Origin: Sediminibacterium sp.
GTDB taxonomy: Bacteria; Bacteroidota; Bacteroidia; B-17B0; Aurantibacillaceae
DNA: 56,363 nt
NCBI GenBank assembly: GCA_030054095.1
Contig: JASGCO010000026.1
Span: 1 to 56,363, forward strand
Direction of reading: 5' to 3'
The translations under genes were made by a program, and so were the position numbers. Under the pieces are notes generated by a model. It searched no databases, was not told the DNA's origin, and worked only from the letters and a program-made list of their open reading frames with translations. Below, in pieces: positions 51,564 to 56,363 of the stretch (position 1 is its first letter; every line of letters begins with the position of its first letter).

Positions 51564-52980
51564 AACATATCTGATTGTTGCAGGTTTAGTATGCAAGGCA
51601 TTAAGCCTGAGTGCCCAAACTACCTGGTTAAAGCAGGCGGAGGCGGCGAAAGGGTTTAAGCAGGCTACGTATGGATACGAAGTAGTGGAGGTGAAATCGG
51701 GAAAGGTGGTGATGGAGCATCAGGCCCACACGGCTCTGGTGCCGGCCAGTACCTTAAAGGTGGTAACAACGGCCAGTGCTTTGGGCTTACTGGGAAAAAA
51801 TTACCGGTATCAAACCGTACTACAGGCCAAAGGGAAATGGGATATTAAGACGGGTGTATTGGAAGGGGATCTGGTGATTAAAGGCAGTGGCGATCCGTCG
51901 TTGCAGTCGCAGTATTTTTATAATGATTCAGCGTCGGTAACTGCCGCCTGGGCAAAAGCCTTACAGGCAAAAGGAGTAAAGACCATTACCGGCAGGGTGC
52001 TGGCCGATGCTTCGGCTTTTCAGAGGAGCATGAATGCCAACTGGATTTGGGGTGATATTGGGAATTATTTTGGTGCGCCACCTTGTGGCTTGTCGTACCG
52101 CGATAATAAGTTTAGTATATGGTACAGTAGTGGTGTAGCGGGCAGTAACGCAAAAGTGGAAAGAATTAGTCCCGATTATGTGACGCGTCCGTTGCAGATC
52201 AGCAGTATGGTCGTGGCAAAGGGAAGTGAGGATGAGGCGTATGTGTATGGCGATCCGTTTGGATTCAGTAAGCAGGTGAGCGGCACTCTGCCGTCTAATA
52301 AAACCAATTATGAAGTAGAAGCGGCTTTGCCCGATCCGGCTTTGTTGTGTGCCGAAGAGTTTGCTGGGGCTTTGCAAAAAGCAGGCATAGCCACAGATCC
52401 TAAAAAGGTGGTATCGGTTTACGAAAAGGATAGTAGTATGGTGTTAACGGATTTGTACGTGCATCAGTCGCCGGTGTTAGAGCGAATGGTGTACCATACT
52501 AATGTGCGCAGTAATAACCATTACGCGGAAACGTTTTTAACCACCATGGGGAAGGGGCGACTGTGGCCGGGAATCAGCGCGGTGAAAAATTACTGGGAGC
52601 AACGCGGTCTCGATGTGAGTGAACTGAATATGGTGGATGGTAGTGGCTTATCGCGGGCCAACACGGTAACCACACATTTTTTATGTCAGTTAATGGCCAA
52701 GATGGCCCGCGACAGTATGAACTATTCCGCTTTTTACAACTCGCTTCCGGTGGCGGGTAAAAACGGGAGTATGTCCAATATTGGTAAAGGGACGTTTATT
52801 GAAAATAATATGCGGGCCAAAACCGGTTACATTAACCGTGTAAGAAGTTATTGCGGCTATGTAAAAACCAAATCGGGGAAAGAGCTGGCGTTTAGTATTA
52901 TCGTTAATAACTATACGTGTAGTGCAAAAGAAGCGAAACTGTTACTGGAAAATTTTATGGTGGCTCTGGCCGATTTATAA
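51544..52980 (+). CDS. dacB: D-alanyl-D-alanine carboxypeptidase/endopeptidase, PBP4 family
   Basis: 478 aa from ATG 51544; a TTG 15 bases earlier is possible. Overlaps the CoA-transferase end by 20 bases. Signal peptide to ~27 (ending LSLSAQ). Serine active site PASTLK, second motif RSNNHYAE, third motif AKTGYINRV: a class C low-molecular-weight PBP (peptidase S13), trimming peptidoglycan in the periplasm. Unusual company for a cell-wall enzyme in this metabolic operon. Length and motif order are normal. Confidence 0.92.
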   Translation: MKMQHIKTYLIVAGLVCKALSLSAQTTWLKQAEAAKGFKQATYGYEVVEVKSGKVVMEHQAHTALVPASTLKVVTTASALGLLGKNYRYQTVLQAKGKWDIKTGVLEGDLVIKGSGDPSLQSQYFYNDSASVTAAWAKALQAKGVKTITGRVLADASAFQRSMNANWIWGDIGNYFGAPPCGLSYRDNKFSIWYSSGVAGSNAKVERISPDYVTRPLQISSMVVAKGSEDEAYVYGDPFGFSKQVSGTLPSNKTNYEVEAALPDPALLCAEEFAGALQKAGIATDPKKVVSVYEKDSSMVLTDLYVHQSPVLERMVYHTNVRSNNHYAETFLTTMGKGRLWPGISAVKNYWEQRGLDVSELNMVDGSGLSRANTVTTHFLCQLMAKMARDSMNYSAFYNSLPVAGKNGSMSNIGKGTFIENNMRAKTGYINRVRSYCGYVKTKSGKELAFSIIVNNYTCSAKEAKLLLENFMVALADL

Positions 52981-53327
52981 TGGCAGCCTATCATTGGATA
53001 AAAGTGTTTGATTCGGAAGAGGCTTTACAAAATAATGTAAAGCCTAATAGTGTATTTGCCACTACGGTAAAGGGAGAGAAGATTTTACTGATTCAGCATG
53101 ATACCGCGTTTTACGCTGTTCAGGAAAGATGTCCGCATAATGGTGCCAGTATGGCGCATGGATTTTGTTTAAAGGATGAACTCACGTGTCCGGTGCACCG
53201 TTTCCGGTTTAATGTAGTGGATGGGAAATCGGTTTCGGGGGGCAGTTACGCGTTAAAAACCTATCCTGTGGTTATAAACCAGGAGGGGGTATTTGTTGGC
53301 GTAAAGGCAAAGTGGTGGGAGGCTTAA
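52980..53327 (+). CDS. Rieske [2Fe-2S] ferredoxin
   Basis: 115 aa. Rieske cluster motif C-P-H-x16-C-P-V-H: CPHNGASMAHGFCLKDELTCPVH, with surrounding hydrophobic beta-structure. No signal peptide or membrane anchor, so it is soluble, of the type supplying electrons to oxygenases or in the NirD-like set. Its ATG overlaps the PBP4 stop by one base (TAATG). No oxygenase gene is found in the window. Confidence 0.92.
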   Translation: MAAYHWIKVFDSEEALQNNVKPNSVFATTVKGEKILLIQHDTAFYAVQERCPHNGASMAHGFCLKDELTCPVHRFRFNVVDGKSVSGGSYALKTYPVVINQEGVFVGVKAKWWEA

Positions 53328-53367
53328 TTTCCTGTTTTTATAGCCTCAAATGACTATACACGCGATC

Positions 53368-54918
53368 CTATAATTTTAGTAATTTTTTCATAGGGCCTTT
53401 TCCATAAGGGCTTGTACTCAGATAGTAAACACCTGATTTTAGTGTACTGAGATCAATGTGTACTTCTTCACTTTGCTGGGGAATGTCAATAATCCTGACC
53501 GTTTCGCCAATGGAATTGTATATCCGCAAAGGACTGGCATTATAGAACATTCCTTTAAGTGTTAGCGTTTCGGTAGCAGGATTTGGAAATATCTCAAAAG
53601 ACAAGCCGTCAGCGTTAGAATTGTCAGAGATGCCGGCAATAATACCACAATAGTTTTGTTGAAGGAAAATAGGGGCGGGGGTGATAGAAGCGGATACGGT
53701 AGCTAAAGTAAGGCTAGCGGTATAAACCGGAATGTTGTTTACCGTTAACGTATAGTAGGCTGTAGGTGATGGATAGAAACCATTGCTGAATGTTTGCGTA
53801 CATGGCGTTAAAGTAGAGGTTCCGGCCAGAGTGAGAGTATTGGTTTGGGGCGGATTTAAATTAAAACTGAACATGGTTTTTCCTGAGTAAAAGGGGAGAA
53901 TGCCGGGAATCCCTGCGGGGAAAGCGGCACCTCCGGTTACATTATAATTGGAATCCAGTTGTAGATACGACATGGTATTAACAGATGCTGTTGTAACATA
54001 GCTAACGGTTAAGGAAAGATATTGCCCGTCCGTAATAGCGCCAATCCTTTTAGTAACGATAGGTGGGCCGCTTTGACCGGTGTTAAAATAGCCAAGTTTT
54101 TTATAGCTGGAATATATCCCCGTGTAAGAGTTATAGACGCTGTTAACCATATAGTTATTCCAGTAATTGAAATAGAAGAGATTGTTTTTTAAAGATTTTT
54201 TGAAGTATCCTAATCCTGCACTATAGAACATAGGGGGAGTAGGATGGATAGATTCGATATTTGAAAGTTTATAAATATTATCTGTTATGGAATTATAAAA
54301 CAAAAGAACAAGGCTGGGGCCAGCAGGAGTCATGTCGTCGGTGAAAAAGGAGTAAATTCCTGCAGAGTCAGTTACTATGTTGAAAAAGGTATTGGGAGCA
54401 GAATAATAAAAGATCTCTTTGGCGTTGATTATATTACCCGATGTGTCTGTCTTTAAAAATGCTCCACGAGGTAATCCAACACTGGATTGCGCTATTCCGC
54501 TTATCAGTAACTGATTATTATGATCGAGAAACAGTTGTTTGGGTGAAAGTGTATTAACGAGCGTAGAAGTCCCCGTATTTACGGAAAGGGAGCTAATGCT
54601 TTTAACCCAGATTAACTGCCCTGTAGTGGCGTTGATTTTACCAATACGGTTGTTGGAGGCAAAAAATAAACTGCCGGTTTTGGATAAAAGTAAGTTTTTA
54701 AAAGCACCCACCGGATACCGGTTGGCCCACACAACCGATAGGTTTTTGTTAATTTTAAAGAGCGTATCGTTCTGATACATGTACATACTGCTATCCAAAC
54801 CTCTGACGGGTTCATTGGCATTACCAGCCGATGCGTTTAAATAGGGGAGCCCCTGCGCATTAAGAAAAAAATGGACTGAAATAAAGAAAATGGCGGATAA
54901 AAAACGTAAATAAAACAT
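53368..54918 (-). CDS. T9SS type A secreted protein, PQQ-like N-terminus
   Basis: 516 aa. Signal peptide 1-22 ending FFLNAQ. The N-terminal half suggests repeated beta-propeller blades (LFKINKNLSVVWANRYPVGAFKNLLLSKTGSLFFASNNRIGKINATTGQLIWVKSISSL), as in PQQ-like or quinoprotein domains. The C-terminus is a type A sorting domain: FEIFPNPATETLTLKGMFYNASPLRIYNSIGETV, STLKSGVYYLSTSPYGKGPMKKLLKL. Exported by the type IX system. Converges on the Rieske operon. Confidence 0.85.
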   Translation of the reverse strand: MFYLRFLSAIFFISVHFFLNAQGLPYLNASAGNANEPVRGLDSSMYMYQNDTLFKINKNLSVVWANRYPVGAFKNLLLSKTGSLFFASNNRIGKINATTGQLIWVKSISSLSVNTGTSTLVNTLSPKQLFLDHNNQLLISGIAQSSVGLPRGAFLKTDTSGNIINAKEIFYYSAPNTFFNIVTDSAGIYSFFTDDMTPAGPSLVLLFYNSITDNIYKLSNIESIHPTPPMFYSAGLGYFKKSLKNNLFYFNYWNNYMVNSVYNSYTGIYSSYKKLGYFNTGQSGPPIVTKRIGAITDGQYLSLTVSYVTTASVNTMSYLQLDSNYNVTGGAAFPAGIPGILPFYSGKTMFSFNLNPPQTNTLTLAGTSTLTPCTQTFSNGFYPSPTAYYTLTVNNIPVYTASLTLATVSASITPAPIFLQQNYCGIIAGISDNSNADGLSFEIFPNPATETLTLKGMFYNASPLRIYNSIGETVRIIDIPQQSEEVHIDLSTLKSGVYYLSTSPYGKGPMKKLLKL

Positions 54919-55092
54919 GCTAACGATAATTGTTTACAATAAAAGTAAGCAAACAAATAATCTTTTAAAACGGATTTAACAAGTGACGGAAGTAAATTAA
55001 CAATTACCTGATTTGGTTTAATAGTTGTTTTGAAATAGCGTATTTGGCAAATGGACAATAATGCTGTAAATTGCAGTTACAGTTTAAGTGCT

Positions 55093-55653
55093 ATGAAAAA
55101 AGTAATATTAGTTTTGATGGTGTTGTGTTCCCTGAAGCAACAGGCCCAGTATAAAATTGGCGGTGTAGAACTGCCAAACACTTTAAAATCAGAGCAAACT
55201 GCCTTAGTAATAAATGGCGCGGGCGTAAGGGAAAAATACTTTATGGATATGTACGTGGGAGGCTTGTACCTGAAGGCGAAGCGATCGGATGCTTCAGGAA
55301 TTGTAAACGCTGATGAAACCATGGCCATACGTTTGCATATTGTATCGGGTTTAATTACCAGTGATAAGATGACAGCGGCGGTAGATGAAGGGTTTAAAAA
55401 CGCGTCCGGAGGAAATACAGCCCCGCTTTTACCAAAAATCAATCAGTTTAAAGCTGTATTTAAAGAAAAAATCAATAAGGGAGATGTTTACGATTTGATG
55501 TATGATCCGGCAAAAGGTGTCAGTGTTTTAAAAAATGGAAAGTTGACGACAACGATACCCGGATTGGATTTTAAAAAGGCGTTGTTTGGCATTTGGTTAT
55601 GCGATAAACCCGCCGATCAGGACTTAAAAGACGCTATGCTTGGGAAGGGGTAG
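55093..55653 (+). CDS. Chalcone-isomerase-family secreted protein
   Basis: 186 aa from ATG 55093, which gives a proper signal peptide MKKVILVLMVLCSLKQQAQ; the longer frame from 55051 adds 14 residues of no use. Residues ~20-185 match the chalcone isomerase-like fold (IGGVELPNTLKSEQTALVINGAGVREKYFMDMYVGGLYLKAK, YDLMYDPAKGVSVLKNGKLTTTIPGLDFKKALFGIWLCDKPADQDLK). Bacterial members are thought to bind fatty acids or act as lipid-handling proteins, not as isomerases. Confidence 0.88.
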   Translation: MKKVILVLMVLCSLKQQAQYKIGGVELPNTLKSEQTALVINGAGVREKYFMDMYVGGLYLKAKRSDASGIVNADETMAIRLHIVSGLITSDKMTAAVDEGFKNASGGNTAPLLPKINQFKAVFKEKINKGDVYDLMYDPAKGVSVLKNGKLTTTIPGLDFKKALFGIWLCDKPADQDLKDAMLGKG

Positions 55654-55845
55654 AGCGTAATTCTATTGTGATTATGTATAGCTGTGGTAAGGATACTATA
55701 AAATAAAGCGGGATATTAATGTATTGAGAATAGCGTGTTTTTGTAAATTGCTCGGTTGTATTTATCGAAAATGATGTTTGGTAGTTAGCAATGGGAATGG
55801 TATGTTATTATGCTGGTACAAAGATACTGGTAATTGAGTTTTACA

Positions 55846-56247
55846 TCACTGTTGGGTAAGAAGAGAGTAGTCTTCTATAATTTTGTACCCTAACAATCCT
55901 GTACTGTACCCGATATTCATCTCATCTCCTATTTTAACCGATTCAAATACGATTTGGTTAACTTCTATAAAAGCGCTGGAATCCTTGAACAAATGAATGC
56001 GATAACTTGCAGAAAGTGGACTATCGGAGTTGTATATGTTTTTTTTAATGCACTGGCCTCTTACTATTTCTGTGTTTCGTTTGTTTAGGACGTTTAAACA
56101 GATAAGCATTCCGCCACCACCTAAACCAAAAACTAAAAAATTTCTTAGTATGATGTAAATGATTCGCCATTTGTTTACCAACTGAGAATAAACAACATGT
56201 AGGGTTATGGAAGTGGCTATGGTTAAAAGTATAAAACCGCCTGCCAT
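55846..56247 (-). CDS. Small membrane protein, orphan
   Basis: 133 aa. Two N-terminal helices: MAGGFILLTIATSITLHVVYSQLV and WRIIYIILRNFLVFGLGGGGMLICLNVL. The rest (KRNTEIVRGQCIKKNIYNSDSPLSASYRIHLFKDSSAFIEVNQIVFESVKIGDEMNIGYSTGLLGYKIIEDY) is a short beta domain resembling DUF3592-like extracytoplasmic domains. Function unknown. Confidence 0.6.
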   Translation of the reverse strand: MAGGFILLTIATSITLHVVYSQLVNKWRIIYIILRNFLVFGLGGGGMLICLNVLNKRNTEIVRGQCIKKNIYNSDSPLSASYRIHLFKDSSAFIEVNQIVFESVKIGDEMNIGYSTGLLGYKIIEDYSLLTQQ

Positions 56248-56363
56248 TTTATAATGACTGAACGGGATAATAGTTTGTGGATACCATAAAAGTCCAATCA
56301 GAAAAAAAGGATCAGGGACAAAAGTTGTGGACTAAGCAAACAATTTAGAGATTCTGAAGAGGA

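Overview
This 56.4 kb window comes from a Bacteroidota chromosome (class Bacteroidia, finer placement not possible by eye). Several secreted proteins end in the type IX secretion (T9SS) C-terminal sorting domain, and one ends in the gliding-motility-associated CHU_C domain. Start codons generally lack Shine-Dalgarno sequences, and several promoters carry the Bacteroidota -7 motif TAnnTTTG. ClpC and GyrA are intact. No rRNA, tRNA, CRISPR array, transposase or phage gene was seen.

Layout. 0-10.4 kb, minus strand: an OmpA-family lipid- or periplasm-facing protein, two VOC proteins, two orphans, a T9SS protein with eight WxD repeats, and a large LTD/CotH-kinase/CHU_C protein. 10.5-14.6 kb: a lipoprotein/DUF2490 pair converging on a LytS-type sensor kinase and LytTR regulator operon. 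14.9-17.2 kb: a plus-strand von Willebrand A lipoprotein, DUF2306 membrane protein and Cys-rich secreted protein, closed by a hairpin terminator. 17.3-24.4 kb: accessory genes (SUKH-like protein, GT-C/TPR membrane protein, T9SS protein, lipoprotein, YegP-like protein, PIN-domain protein, unknown), the last part AT-rich. 24.9-27.3 kb: an AAC(6')-like acetyltransferase, a cysteine-synthase-like PLP enzyme and a TSUP transporter. 27.5-30.5 kb: a MacAB/LolCDE-type ABC export operon. 30.8-34.6 kb: a phosphodiester glycosidase and small orphans. 34.6-37.2 kb: clpC with a strong terminator. 37.8-42.6 kb: a T9SS trypsin-like protease and a three-gene polysaccharide group (FAD oxidoreductase, NodB deacetylase, GT2). 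42.8-48.6 kb: gyrA, a TPR protein and an inactive-looking HtrA-like protein. 49.0-53.3 kb: a tightly overlapping operon of thioesterase, aldo/keto reductase, CoA-transferase, PBP4-type peptidase and Rieske ferredoxin. The end holds a T9SS protein, a chalcone-isomerase-like protein and a small membrane protein.

The most unusual signal is intergenic. Two unrelated families of dispersed, foldable elements occur, each with two copies: family C at 1-160 and 20127-20296, family R at 24675-24785 and 48784-48895. In both families the loop or central sequence is conserved, while the stems differ between copies by paired compensatory substitutions (five in each family, counted directly). That pattern is expected if base pairing, rather than the sequence itself, is maintained. 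One family C copy overlaps the stop codon and last five codons of a membrane-protein gene. These elements are the best candidates here for an undescribed structured RNA or single-stranded-DNA element system.
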